11,865 nt of DNA, from the NCBI GenBank assembly GCA_029982105.1, contig JARRCQ010000025.1, positions 1-11,865 of the forward strand, read 5' to 3'. The translations under genes and the position numbers were made by a program. Positions 1-6,967 of the stretch are shown piece by piece. Source of the stretch: Candidatus Atribacteria bacterium (GTDB lineage Bacteria > Atribacterota > Atribacteria > Atribacterales > Caldatribacteriaceae). The notes beneath the pieces were generated by a model that was given only the letters and a program-made list of their open reading frames with translations, was not told the DNA's origin and searched no databases. Within the stretch, counting starts at the first letter, position 1, and each line of letters begins with the position of its first letter.

Positions 1-339
1 AAAACCAGTCTGCAAAAAACCTAAAAACAGAGCTAAACCTGAGGCTACTATTACGAAAGGAAGTACTGCTTGAACAAAATACCTAAGACCAATTTGGTAT
101 AGTTGGAAAACCCACTGGGAATCTACTTCTCTCAAGTAATAATTACCAGTCCACACCTCTCCCATTAAACCCATCATTTCCCTGCTTAGGGAAGGTAAAA
201 TAAAAAGGGCCAGAAGGAAAAGAGCAATAAAGTTTACTCCACTCACAAAATCTACACTAATAGGAACATGCCCTTTTCGACGTAATTCCTCTCGCCGGCG
301 AGGCGTAGGTTGCTCAGTTTTATCCTGCTGAGGTGGCAT
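1..339 (-). CDS. flhB: FlhB, flagellar export gate protein (N-terminal part, cut by window edge)
   Basis: FlhB is the export-gate subunit that switches the flagellar type III apparatus from hook-type to filament-type substrates. The visible 113 residues begin with the family's cytoplasmic signature: DKTEQPTPRRREELRRKGHV at residues 6-25 matches the usual 'EKTE.PTP.R...AR..G.V' pattern. A first membrane segment lies near residues 31-50 and a second near 92-113. The ATG at 337-339 is preceded by AAAAGGT at a workable distance. The autocleavage site (NPTH) and the rest of the protein lie beyond position 1. It follows fliR after 69 bases, the largest gap in the window, in which I see no convincing promoter or terminator. 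The fliP-fliQ-fliR-flhB order supports the call. Confidence 0.95.
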   Translation of the reverse strand, partial: MPPQQDKTEQPTPRRREELRRKGHVPISVDFVSGVNFIALFLLALFILPSLSREMMGLMGEVWTGNYYLREVDSQWVFQLYQIGLRYFVQAVLPFVIVASGLALFLGFLQTGF

Positions 340-408
340 ATTTTAACCTTTTGTATCTATAACCTATTTTTGTTTTTAGGATAAAAATCTATGCCAAATT
401 AGCCGCTC

Positions 409-1173
409 TCAAGGAGCAAATATCTGGAAAAAACTGCGCAAAAAGAGGTTCACTATTCCATCAACATAGGGCAAAAAGTAAGGAAGAATCATCAAGCTCA
501 TAAATAAACCCAAACCAATATTAAGAGGTAATCCCACAATAAAAACGTTCATCTGAGGAACTGCGCGAGAAATAATGGCTAAGGTCAAATTAGACAAAAA
601 AAGAGTAGCAATAATCGGTGCCCCTAACTCAAGAGCAATAAGCATTACCTCTCCCATCAAACCTACAAATGATGTAGAAATATCCACACTCATTTTAAAT
701 CCACCCAGAGGAATGAGAGAAAAAGAACGCACTAAACCTTGCAGGGTAAGGCGGTATCCCCCTATCCCCAGGTAATAGATTATAGTTAGCAAAAAATAGA
801 ATTGCCCCATCACTGAAGAACTTACATTAGAAATAGGGTCTACTACATTAGCATAACTGAAGCCCATTTGAAAATCTATTACTTCACCAGCAATTTGAAT
901 ACAGGAAAAAACCAATCCTGACAACAACCCCAATACCAAACCCACCAAAACTTCAGAAATAAGCGCCAAAAGATAATAACCATCCAAATAGTTAAAAGCA
1001 CCCGGGTCAATAGAAGGAAGTAAAACTATCGCCAAAAGGAAAGAGAGACCAATCCTAGCCAAAAGAGGTATAAGAGGGCTGTTAAACACTGGAGCAAGAA
1101 GAAAAAGCCCCAGAAGCCTCATCCACACCAAAAGAAGAGCAAGAAAATGAGAAAGGATAAAAGTAAAATCCAT
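409..1173 (-). CDS. fliR: FliR, flagellar export gate protein
   Basis: FliR is an integral membrane component of the FliP-FliQ-FliR export channel in the basal body. The 254-residue product has the normal family length and is almost wholly hydrophobic, with five to six membrane segments and few charged loops. Recognisable family stretches are VWMRLLGLFLLAPVF near residues 16-30 and FQMGFSYANVVDP near residues 101-113, where FliR proteins usually carry a Q.G....DP motif. The ATG at 1171-1173 lies three bases after the fliQ stop codon. There is no clear Shine-Dalgarno sequence in front of it, so translation is probably coupled to fliQ. flhB follows. Confidence 0.96.
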   Translation of the reverse strand: MDFTFILSHFLALLLVWMRLLGLFLLAPVFNSPLIPLLARIGLSFLLAIVLLPSIDPGAFNYLDGYYLLALISEVLVGLVLGLLSGLVFSCIQIAGEVIDFQMGFSYANVVDPISNVSSSVMGQFYFLLTIIYYLGIGGYRLTLQGLVRSFSLIPLGGFKMSVDISTSFVGLMGEVMLIALELGAPIIATLFLSNLTLAIISRAVPQMNVFIVGLPLNIGLGLFMSLMILPYFLPYVDGIVNLFLRSFFQIFAP

Positions 1174-1176
1174 AAA

Positions 1177-1446
1177 CTAACGCAAAAAAAGAGGTAAGTT
1201 CCAGAAAAGATTATTGGTAAAATCCAAAAGAGTACGTAACATCCAGGAGCCTAAAATAGCAACTACCAGAATAGCAGCCAGAATTTTAGGAACAAAAGTT
1301 AGAGTCAGCTCATGAATCTGAGTTACCGCCTGAAAAATACTCACGAGAATTCCCACCACCAGAGTTACTCCTAAAATGGGTAAAGCTAATTTCAAAACTA
1401 CTAGTAGCGTCTCTCTACCTATCTCTAACAATAACTCCTCGCTCAT
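1177..1446 (-). CDS. fliQ: FliQ, flagellar export gate protein
   Basis: FliQ is a small membrane subunit that packs around FliP and FliR in the flagellar type III export gate. The 89-residue length is exactly typical. Two membrane segments are visible, at about residues 15-37 and 51-72. The family-characteristic Q.VTQI.E.TL..VPKI stretch lies between them, at about residues 38-55. The ATG at 1444-1446 follows an AAAGGAG ribosome binding site. The gene starts 12 bases after the fliP stop and ends three bases before fliR. Confidence 0.97.
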   Translation of the reverse strand: MSEELLLEIGRETLLVVLKLALPILGVTLVVGILVSIFQAVTQIHELTLTFVPKILAAILVVAILGSWMLRTLLDFTNNLFWNLPLFLR

Positions 1447-1458
1447 CGTCTTCTCCTT

Positions 1459-2220
1459 TCATCGAAAACTAAGTGTCAATCCTCGAGTAATCAAATCCCA
1501 TCCATCCACTAAAACAAAAAGAAGTAACTTAAAAGGTAAGGAAATCATAACCGGAGGGAGCATCATCATCCCCATAGACATCAAAATACTGGCTATTACC
1601 ATATCAATGACTAAAAAGGGGATATAAATTAAAAATCCTAAGGTAAAAGCAGCTCTCAGCTCACTTAAAATAAAAGCAGGAATAAGAACATGGGTGGGAA
1701 TGTCATTTCTCGTCTGAGGACGAGGAAGATCAGTAAAAGAAACCAAAAGAGCCAAATCTTTTTCCTGAGTTTGGCGGAACATAAAGTTCCTCAAACTATT
1801 CACCCCTCGATTCAGAGCCTCTTCCTGGGTAATACTACCCGCCAGATAAGGAGATAGGGCATTATCCTGAATTTCACCGAAAGTAGGAGCCATAATGAAA
1901 AAAGTTAGGAATAAAGATAAGCCTATTATTACCGCAGTAGGAGGAATCTGAGGAGAACCTAAAGCGTTACGCACAAAACCTAAAACCACTACAATACGGG
2001 TAAAGGAGGTAACCATAATCAAAATAGCTGGAGCCAGGCTCAAAATAGTGAGGAGAAGTAGAATCTGCAAAGATAAAACTAATTCTTGAGGCTCATCTGC
2101 TTCCCCTGCTTCTACCGTGATTTTAGGTAAAACCAGAGGGATTTGTTGAGAAAAAGCGGGAGAAGAAACAAAAAGAATAATCAACAAAATCAAAATTAAA
2201 AGAAGTGATTTTTTAATCAT
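1459..2220 (-). CDS. fliP: FliP, flagellar export gate protein with signal peptide
   Basis: FliP forms the core of the flagellar export channel with FliQ and FliR. The 253-residue product starts with a typical FliP signal peptide: MIKK, a long hydrophobic run to about residue 19, then SPAFSQQ. Both classical FliP signatures are present. One is PAILIMVTSFTRIVVVLGFV at residues 64-83. The other is the AFILSELRAAFTLGFLIYIP stretch at about residues 182-201, followed by VIDM.IASILMSMGMMMLPP. The frame stays open upstream to 2301, but that extension runs through the end of fliO and would bury the signal peptide, so I chose the ATG at 2218-2220. The start overlaps the fliO stop by eight bases. The AAGGA before it is very close to the ATG, so coupling to fliO translation is likely. 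Confidence 0.96.
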   Translation of the reverse strand: MIKKSLLLILILLIILFVSSPAFSQQIPLVLPKITVEAGEADEPQELVLSLQILLLLTILSLAPAILIMVTSFTRIVVVLGFVRNALGSPQIPPTAVIIGLSLFLTFFIMAPTFGEIQDNALSPYLAGSITQEEALNRGVNSLRNFMFRQTQEKDLALLVSFTDLPRPQTRNDIPTHVLIPAFILSELRAAFTLGFLIYIPFLVIDMVIASILMSMGMMMLPPVMISLPFKLLLFVLVDGWDLITRGLTLSFR

Positions 2221-2671
2221 TTCCTTTTTCTTTTTTTCTCCGAAACCAGCTATCCAAGTAGTTAGGGAAACTTTCTGAAGGCATATTCTCTTCCAATTCA
2301 TCTTTACTAAACTCAGTAATTTCCCTTATGCTGTTACCACTTTGAGCAATCATAACCACTCGCTCTCCTACTTCTATCAAATAAATGGAAAAATTAGGCC
2401 TGATATTCAAAAAATCTATCAATTTCATATATCGAGAAGAAGAAAAACGAAGATTTTGGCCTGTTAGCTTCTTCATCAAATAATAGAACCCCCACAGGAT
2501 AACCACTACGAGGAGAAAGGCACCTATAAAACGCAAAACACTTCCCCCACTACCAGAAGTAGTGGGAGGCTGAATCTCTGGTAAATTCAGTTCCTCTTCT
2601 TGAGCCCAAAGTTCTCCTCTTGTTATTACCCCAAAAAAGAAATAAAACAGAAATCTATAAAATTTTTTCAT
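2213..2671 (-). CDS. fliO: FliO (FliZ of Bacillus), flagellar export assembly protein
   Basis: FliO helps assemble the FliP ring of the export gate. The 152-residue protein has a short hydrophobic N-terminus (residues 1-23) that looks like a signal peptide ending near ELWAQEE. A Gly/Ser/Pro-rich stretch follows, then a clear membrane segment at residues 46-66. The cytoplasmic domain contains LIDFLNIRPNFSIYLIEVGER (about residues 84-104), which matches the FliO pattern of a hydrophobic 'siyLveVg.r' strand pair. The basic tail (RRKKEKGN) overlaps fliP. The ATG at 2669-2671 lies one base after the fliY stop, with only a weak purine-rich stretch upstream, so it probably depends on translational coupling. 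Sequence conservation in this family is low; position between fliY and fliP supports the call. Confidence 0.92.
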   Translation of the reverse strand: MKKFYRFLFYFFFGVITRGELWAQEEELNLPEIQPPTTSGSGGSVLRFIGAFLLVVVILWGFYYLMKKLTGQNLRFSSSRYMKLIDFLNIRPNFSIYLIEVGERVVMIAQSGNSIREITEFSKDELEENMPSESFPNYLDSWFRRKKEKGND

Positions 2672-2672
2672 C

Positions 2673-3656
2673 TTACATTCGAGCTTCTTTCAAAGTCTTA
2701 ACTCTTTCCCCCGGACTTACAATTTCAGTTATCCGAACTCCAAAGTTTTCCTCTATTACTACTACTTCTCCTCGAGCAAACAACACATCATTAATATACA
2801 GGTCAGCTGGTTCTCCTGCCAATTTATCCAGTTCTACTATCGAGCCTACGCCCAAATCTAAAATCTCCTGAATAGAAAGTTTAGTTCTACCCAATTCTAC
2901 AACTAAAGGCAAATTAACATCCATAATAAGGTCAATGTTAACTTGCGAGGGGGCTTCCTCTTTCCTTTTGAATTCAGCAAACTCTACCGACTGAGCCTTG
3001 ACTTCTTTTTTTTCTCTGGGGGTTTCAACTATCACATTCTCTTTTTGAGAAGAAACAGCCTTTTCTTTTTCAGCAGTTAAAGAGGAAACCATCACTTTAG
3101 AAAAAGAAAAAGGCAATAATTGAATCATATTGCTATTTATAATTCCATCCACCACTAAGTGGAAGAAAACCTCTACTAAACGGTCGTCTTTTTGTTCTTC
3201 TAACCATTTTTCCTCGGCGCTTCTCACCTCTTCTCCCACAACTTCAGGAGGGGAAATACTAATTTTTCTCTTTAAAAATTCCGACATAGAAGTAGCTGCT
3301 GAACCCATCATCTGATTCATAGCTTCTCCTAAAGCACTGAGCTCCATCTCTCCTAAGGCTTCTCCTACTTCCGTTCCCCCCATCATCAAACTTACTAATG
3401 CTCGAGCATCTTCTTCTTTTATTAAAAGAAGGTTATCTCCCTCTAATCCTTCCTGATAGTGAACTTTAACTATAATATGCTCTTCAGGAAAAAGATTTAT
3501 TACCTCTTCTCTGTTTATCACTTCTACCCGAGGAACAGTAATCTCTACTTTCTGCCCCAGAATAGCAGACAAAGCAGTAGCTGCTGAACCCATAGAAATA
3601 TTTCCTAATTCTCCAATAACATCCTTTTCTTCTGCAGTTAAGTTGTCATCCGGCAT
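2673..3656 (-). CDS. fliY: FliY, flagellar switch protein with CheC-type phosphatase domain and FliN (SpoA) domain
   Basis: FliY is the FliN-type C-ring protein of Bacillota and Thermotogota. It also dephosphorylates CheY-P. Residues 6-190 form a CheC-like domain with two complete active-site motifs of the form (D/S)xxxExxN-x22-P. The first uses D12, E16, N19 and P42; the second uses S107, E111, N114 and P137. A charged Lys/Glu-rich linker (about 191-240) leads to a C-terminal SpoA/FliN domain at 241-318, with VNLPLVVELGRTKLSIQEIL followed by LG.GSIVELDKLAGEPAD. The protein has 327 residues, shorter than B. subtilis FliY, partly because it starts directly at the CheC fold and lacks the FliM-like CheY-docking peptide. 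The gene abuts fliM upstream and fliO downstream; no cheY intervenes. Confidence 0.96.
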   Translation of the reverse strand: MPDDNLTAEEKDVIGELGNISMGSAATALSAILGQKVEITVPRVEVINREEVINLFPEEHIIVKVHYQEGLEGDNLLLIKEEDARALVSLMMGGTEVGEALGEMELSALGEAMNQMMGSAATSMSEFLKRKISISPPEVVGEEVRSAEEKWLEEQKDDRLVEVFFHLVVDGIINSNMIQLLPFSFSKVMVSSLTAEKEKAVSSQKENVIVETPREKKEVKAQSVEFAEFKRKEEAPSQVNIDLIMDVNLPLVVELGRTKLSIQEILDLGVGSIVELDKLAGEPADLYINDVLFARGEVVVIEENFGVRITEIVSPGERVKTLKEARM

Positions 3657-4637
3657 TCACTCTTCCTCCTCCAGTTCCATAATTTTAATCGCCAACCTTC
3701 GGCCTACCCTACCGGGCATCCCCTTCATTTTTGTCTTTTTCCCTACCAACACATCTAAAGGCTCTCCCACTCTTTTATCCAAAGCCACCACATCTCCTAC
3801 TTCCAAATTTAAAAGCTCTCTCAAGGTTATATTTGCTCTTCCCAATTCCACTGCTACTGGCAAGCGAACCTGATTAATTCTTTTTTTCACTTTTTCCTGA
3901 ATTTGAGGGTCACTCAATCTTCGACCAGCAAACCATAAAGAAGCACTTAATTTCTGAGTAATAGGCTCCACTACCAAGTAAGGAATGCAAATGGTCATCA
4001 TCCCTTCTCGTTCTCCTGCTTCCACTGAAAAAGTAAAAAGAATCACCATATCATTACCAGAAACTACTTGAACAAACTCCAAACTCGACTCTAGTGCCTC
4101 TATCCGAGGCTCCACTTGTTGGATATTAGTCCAAGCTTCTTTTAAGGCATTCATAATTCTTTCTGTCACTTCCATCATTATTCGATTTTCAATTTCAGTT
4201 AAAGGACGAGGATTAAAAGCGGTATTGCCTAAGCCTCCCAGCAAACGATCTAACATAGGAAAAACTACATCCAGATTCATTTGTAAAACACATCGGCCTT
4301 CTAAAGGTAAAAGAGAGAAAATGCATACAAAAGTAGGACTGGGAACCGAGCGGACAAATTCATCATAAGTCAATTGGTCGGTGGAAACTAACTCTACTTG
4401 GCATCGACTACGCAGAAAAGCAGCTAAATTGGTAGATGCCAAACGCGCTAAAGCCGAGAAAATCATATGGAAAGTGCGTATCTGGTCTTTAGAAAATTTC
4501 TCTGGACGTCGAAAATCATAGACCTTAAGGCGTCCACCTTCTCTTCTTTCTTCCTTAACCGTTTCTGCTTCTAGACTTCCCGAAGTTAAACCTCTAAGCA
4601 AAGCATCAATTTCTTCTTGAGATAAAATATCACTCAT
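3657..4637 (-). CDS. fliM: FliM, flagellar motor switch protein
   Basis: FliM is the C-ring protein that binds phosphorylated CheY and, with FliG and FliY, sets rotation direction. The product has 326 residues, close to the family norm. The N-terminal CheY-binding peptide DILSQEEIDALL (residues 3-14) is intact. After a short charged linker comes the middle domain, with DFRRPEKFSKDQIR at residues 41-54 and the FliG-contacting GGxG motif (GGLG) at residues 134-137. The C-terminal SpoA domain (about 252-322) contains VRLPVAVELGRANITLRELL. The ATG at 4635-4637 has an AGGAG site about six bases upstream. The gene starts nine bases after fliL, and its stop codon lies immediately before the fliY start. 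Confidence 0.98.
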   Translation of the reverse strand: MSDILSQEEIDALLRGLTSGSLEAETVKEERREGGRLKVYDFRRPEKFSKDQIRTFHMIFSALARLASTNLAAFLRSRCQVELVSTDQLTYDEFVRSVPSPTFVCIFSLLPLEGRCVLQMNLDVVFPMLDRLLGGLGNTAFNPRPLTEIENRIMMEVTERIMNALKEAWTNIQQVEPRIEALESSLEFVQVVSGNDMVILFTFSVEAGEREGMMTICIPYLVVEPITQKLSASLWFAGRRLSDPQIQEKVKKRINQVRLPVAVELGRANITLRELLNLEVGDVVALDKRVGEPLDVLVGKKTKMKGMPGRVGRRLAIKIMELEEEE

Positions 4638-4646
4638 TTCCCGCTC

Positions 4647-5120
4647 CTATTGCATAACAAAATCTACAAAATAAACTGCCGTTACTTTCCCTGAAGTCAA
4701 AAACTTATTAATGTTATCAGCTATGAGCGTTTTCAATTTTTCTTTACCTTCGGTAGTAGAGAGGTCCTCTGAGCTTTGAGCACTGAGGACGGTAATTATA
4801 GCATCCCGAATTTCCACTATTTTATTTTTAATCTCATCCACCACTCGCTGGTCAGGAACTTCTACTCCCAGAGTTAGTTTGAGATAGCGCAACACGTCTT
4901 TGTCATTTAAATTAACTAAAAAGTTTTGGTCAAAAACATAAATCACAGTAGAAACTGGCTTTGCTTCCTGGGGAGAGGAAGCAAATAAATTATTAAGCAT
5001 CCCACTCTGGGTGAGGTAAACGAAAACCATAAAAGCCAAAAGGGCAAAGGTAGCAACTAACATTATCCGGGAAAAAGAAGAACTTTTCTTTTTTTCTGAG
5101 TTTTCAGTTTCTTCAGGCAT
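4647..5120 (-). CDS. fliL: FliL, stator-associated basal body membrane protein
   Basis: FliL is a single-pass membrane protein that rings the MotAB stator and supports torque. The chosen product is 157 residues: a short charged cytoplasmic N-terminus, one membrane segment at about residues 17-37, and an outer FliL domain with FDQNFLVNLNDKDVLRYLKL near residues 63-82 and a C-terminal TAVYFVDFVMQ, both typical of the family. The frame is open to a TTG at 5136-5138. However, the ATG at 5118-5120 has an AAAGGAG ribosome binding site eight bases upstream, and that site lies inside the longer reading, so the ATG is the better start. The gene follows motB by 14 bases and precedes fliM by nine. Confidence 0.95.
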   Translation of the reverse strand: MPEETENSEKKKSSSFSRIMLVATFALLAFMVFVYLTQSGMLNNLFASSPQEAKPVSTVIYVFDQNFLVNLNDKDVLRYLKLTLGVEVPDQRVVDEIKNKIVEIRDAIITVLSAQSSEDLSTTEGKEKLKTLIADNINKFLTSGKVTAVYFVDFVMQ

Positions 5121-5134
5121 ATTTTCTTCTCCTT

Positions 5135-5851
5135 TCAATCTCGTAAAATAACTATTTCCACTCGCCGGTTCTTCTGGCGATGTTCTTCATCCACGTTGGG
5201 AACTAAAGGCCGATACTCACCATAGCCCACTGCCATCAATCGCTCAGGAGGCAATCCCTTTTCTTCTACCAGATATCGCAATACTGCAATAGCCCGAGCA
5301 GCAGATAACTCCCAGTTAGAGGGAAATTGAGAAGTGTGAATAGGTAAATTACAGGTGTGTCCTTCTATCCTTAACGAGTTTTTAACCCCCTCAAGAGCAT
5401 CCGCTAAAGCATCCAAAATAGGAAAGACTCCCGGCTTCAAATCTGCTTTCCCTACATCAAAAAAAACAGTATCTAAAAAAGTAATCACTAATCCTCGCTC
5501 GTCTATTTTGAAACTAACGTTATCCGGAGAAAGATTACCCTCCTTTAACAGTTGCCTTTCAATTTCTTTCATAAGACCGGCTAACTTTAACTCCACTAGA
5601 CCTGAGGGGCTAATTTGGGTAGGGGGTTTGGGGACAGGGATATCAGAAGGATTGAGAATTCTGGGACCACCTTCTAAGACCCCTAACGCTCCTTGAATAG
5701 AAGAAATTACCTCCTTAAATCGAGCTACATCGATAGTAGAAAGAGCGAAAAGCATAATAAAAAAGCAAAGCAATAAAGACATAAAATCTCCATAGGTCAA
5801 AGACCACAGAGGTGCTGCAGGAGGTGTTTCTTCTTCTCTTTTACGGGGCAT
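5135..5851 (-). CDS. motB: MotB, flagellar stator subunit (OmpA-type peptidoglycan-binding)
   Basis: MotB anchors the stator to the cell wall and carries the ion-binding Asp. The 238-residue protein has a short basic N-terminus, then WSLTYGDFMSLLLCFFIMLF (residues 16-35), with the essential Asp at D22 opening the membrane segment. Cys29 lies seven residues after D22, as in sodium-type PomB. A Pro-rich linker (about 65-85) leads to an OmpA-like domain (about 123-237), with VFFDVGKADLKP at 129-140, SNWELSAARA at 178-187 and QKNRRVEI near 226-233. In the normally strict GHTD motif the Asp is replaced by Cys (GHTC, Cys167); the conserved arginine R186 is kept. The ATG at 5849-5851 has a GAGGTGA site and lies five bases after motA. 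Confidence 0.97.
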   Translation of the reverse strand: MPRKREEETPPAAPLWSLTYGDFMSLLLCFFIMLFALSTIDVARFKEVISSIQGALGVLEGGPRILNPSDIPVPKPPTQISPSGLVELKLAGLMKEIERQLLKEGNLSPDNVSFKIDERGLVITFLDTVFFDVGKADLKPGVFPILDALADALEGVKNSLRIEGHTCNLPIHTSQFPSNWELSAARAIAVLRYLVEEKGLPPERLMAVGYGEYRPLVPNVDEEHRQKNRRVEIVILRD

Positions 5852-5856
5852 CTAAC

Positions 5857-6684
5857 TCACCTCATATTTCCACTTTCTCTTTTTAAAGGAATCACTTTCC
5901 CGGCCTCTTCTCGCTCTCGCTCAAATCCTTCTCGGATACTGGGAGCAAAGAAAGATTTAAGTTTTTCTTCCACAATACGAGGATTGTCTCCTGCTTGGAT
6001 GGAAAGAATCCCTTCAATAATAACTTCCTTCAATAACACTTCTTCGCTACTTCTTAATTTTAGCTTATTAGCTATAGGCAGACAAACCAAATTAGCCAGA
6101 ATAGCTCCATAGAGAGTGGTAAGTAGTGCTACTGCCATACCTGGTCCTACTTTTTTGGGGTCATCCAAGCTAACCAGCATAGCTACCAAACCGATGAGCG
6201 TTCCAATTAAACCAAAAGACGGAGCAAAAGCACCCATAGTCTCAAAAATAGCTTTCCCTTTTTTGTGGCGGTCTTCCAAAAAAATTAATTCGGTTTCCAA
6301 GATACTTTTTAATAGCTGAGGGTCCGTTCCATCTACCACCAATTGAATTCCCCGTTTAAAAAAAGGATCTTCTATTCTTTCGGTTTCTTCTTCTAAAGCT
6401 AAAAGGCCTTCTTTGCGAGCTTTTTCTGCTAAACCCACCAAAGTAGCGATTATTTCTGAAGGCTGAGGAAGTCGAGAACGCATAGCAATCATAAACAGCT
6501 GAAAAGCTTTCATCACCTGCTCTAAATGGAAACTGATTAGAGTAGCAGCTAAAGTTCCTCCCCCTACAATAAGAATGGAAGAAAAACTGTAGTAAATTTG
6601 CATATTATTAGCTGCCGCATTGGTCATTCCCCAGAAAAGCAAAACTACTCCTACTACCAGACCGATTATAGTTGCCTTATCCAT
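5857..6684 (-). CDS. motA: MotA, flagellar stator subunit
   Basis: MotA surrounds MotB to form the ion channel whose cytoplasmic loop pushes on FliG. The 275-residue protein has four membrane segments, at about residues 5-20, 31-51, 146-163 and 173-194. The large cytoplasmic loop carries EKARKEGLLALEEE, where R90 and E98 occupy the positions of the charged residues known to contact FliG. The channel prolines are visible in AFAPSFGLIGT (P145) and CLPIANKL (P193). The ATG at 6682-6684 is preceded by GGAGGAG. The gene starts two bases after flbD and ends five before motB, so the stator pair sits inside the flagellar operon rather than at a separate locus as in B. subtilis. Confidence 0.97.
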   Translation of the reverse strand: MDKATIIGLVVGVVLLFWGMTNAAANNMQIYYSFSSILIVGGGTLAATLISFHLEQVMKAFQLFMIAMRSRLPQPSEIIATLVGLAEKARKEGLLALEEETERIEDPFFKRGIQLVVDGTDPQLLKSILETELIFLEDRHKKGKAIFETMGAFAPSFGLIGTLIGLVAMLVSLDDPKKVGPGMAVALLTTLYGAILANLVCLPIANKLKLRSSEEVLLKEVIIEGILSIQAGDNPRIVEEKLKSFFAPSIREGFEREREEAGKVIPLKRESGNMR

Positions 6685-6686
6685 AG

Positions 6687-6914
6687 TTACTCCTCCAACT
6701 CATTTTCAGGTAAATTCTGGATCAATATTTTATTCACCCCGCTTTGGCGGCGGAAATCTAAAATTTTTTTGACTATTTCATCTACTGACTCTCTGACCAC
6801 ATATTTCCTACCAGTAACTAAAGTAATAACCGTATCTGGAGTAGCCTCTATGGTTTCGATTAAATCCGTATTTAAAACAAAACTTGAACCATTAAACCGA
6901 GTTAAAGCAATCAT
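6687..6914 (-). CDS. flbD: FlbD/SwrD family flagellar protein
   Basis: This 75-residue protein belongs to the small FlbD family, whose B. subtilis member SwrD (YlzI) is needed for swarming and raises motor torque. The family pattern is clear: MIALTRFNGSSFVLN at residues 1-15, then LIETIEATPDTVITL, GRKYVVRES and VDEIVKKILDFRR at about residues 44-56. It has no signal peptide or membrane segment, so it should be cytoplasmic. The ATG at 6912-6914 follows a GGGAGAGG site. It lies 50 bases after flgE, separated by a strong hairpin, and immediately precedes motA. That position next to the stator genes agrees with the SwrD role in motor power. It is not the Caulobacter response regulator also called FlbD. 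Confidence 0.93.
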   Translation of the reverse strand: MIALTRFNGSSFVLNTDLIETIEATPDTVITLVTGRKYVVRESVDEIVKKILDFRRQSGVNKILIQNLPENELEE

Positions 6915-6935
6915 TACCTCTCCCTCTCATATATT

Positions 6936-6967
6936 TGAAAAAGAGGGGTTTACACCCCTCTTTTTCA
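6936..6967 (-). terminator. Perfect hairpin at the end of flgE (attenuator or partial intrinsic terminator)
   Basis: In the mRNA direction the sequence is a 14-bp perfect stem closed by a GUAA (GNRA-type) tetraloop. Its core is GAGGGGT-GTAA-ACCCCTC. The 3' arm ends in five T's followed by CAAAT. The flgE stop codon TGA (6965-6967) forms the first three bases of the stem. The T run is short and partly paired with the A run of the 5' arm, so it could be a leaky terminator or an mRNA 3'-end stabiliser. flbD and the genes below it have no obvious promoter of their own, so some read-through is expected. On the opposite strand the loop would not be GNRA, which favours function in the flgE transcript. 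Confidence 0.75.

Noticed and set aside
340..408. A possible promoter or terminator in the 69-base fliR-flhB gap
   Set aside because: The mRNA-sense bases contain an A+T-rich stretch with TATAGA-like and TTGGCA-like words, but their spacing is about 30 bases. The only stems are a few A-T pairs. Nothing convincing remains beyond the flhB ribosome binding site.
2221..2301. An N-terminal extension of fliP by 27 codons
   Set aside because: The extension reads through the conserved end of fliO and places charged residues ahead of a typical signal peptide.
5121..5138. A TTG start for fliL six codons upstream
   Set aside because: The AAAGGAG site that serves the ATG at 5118-5120 would lie inside the coding sequence, and the TTG has no better site of its own.
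5355..5696. A 113-codon plus-strand open frame opposite motB
   Set aside because: It is fully contained within the antisense of a conserved gene, and the composition looks like a frame shadow.
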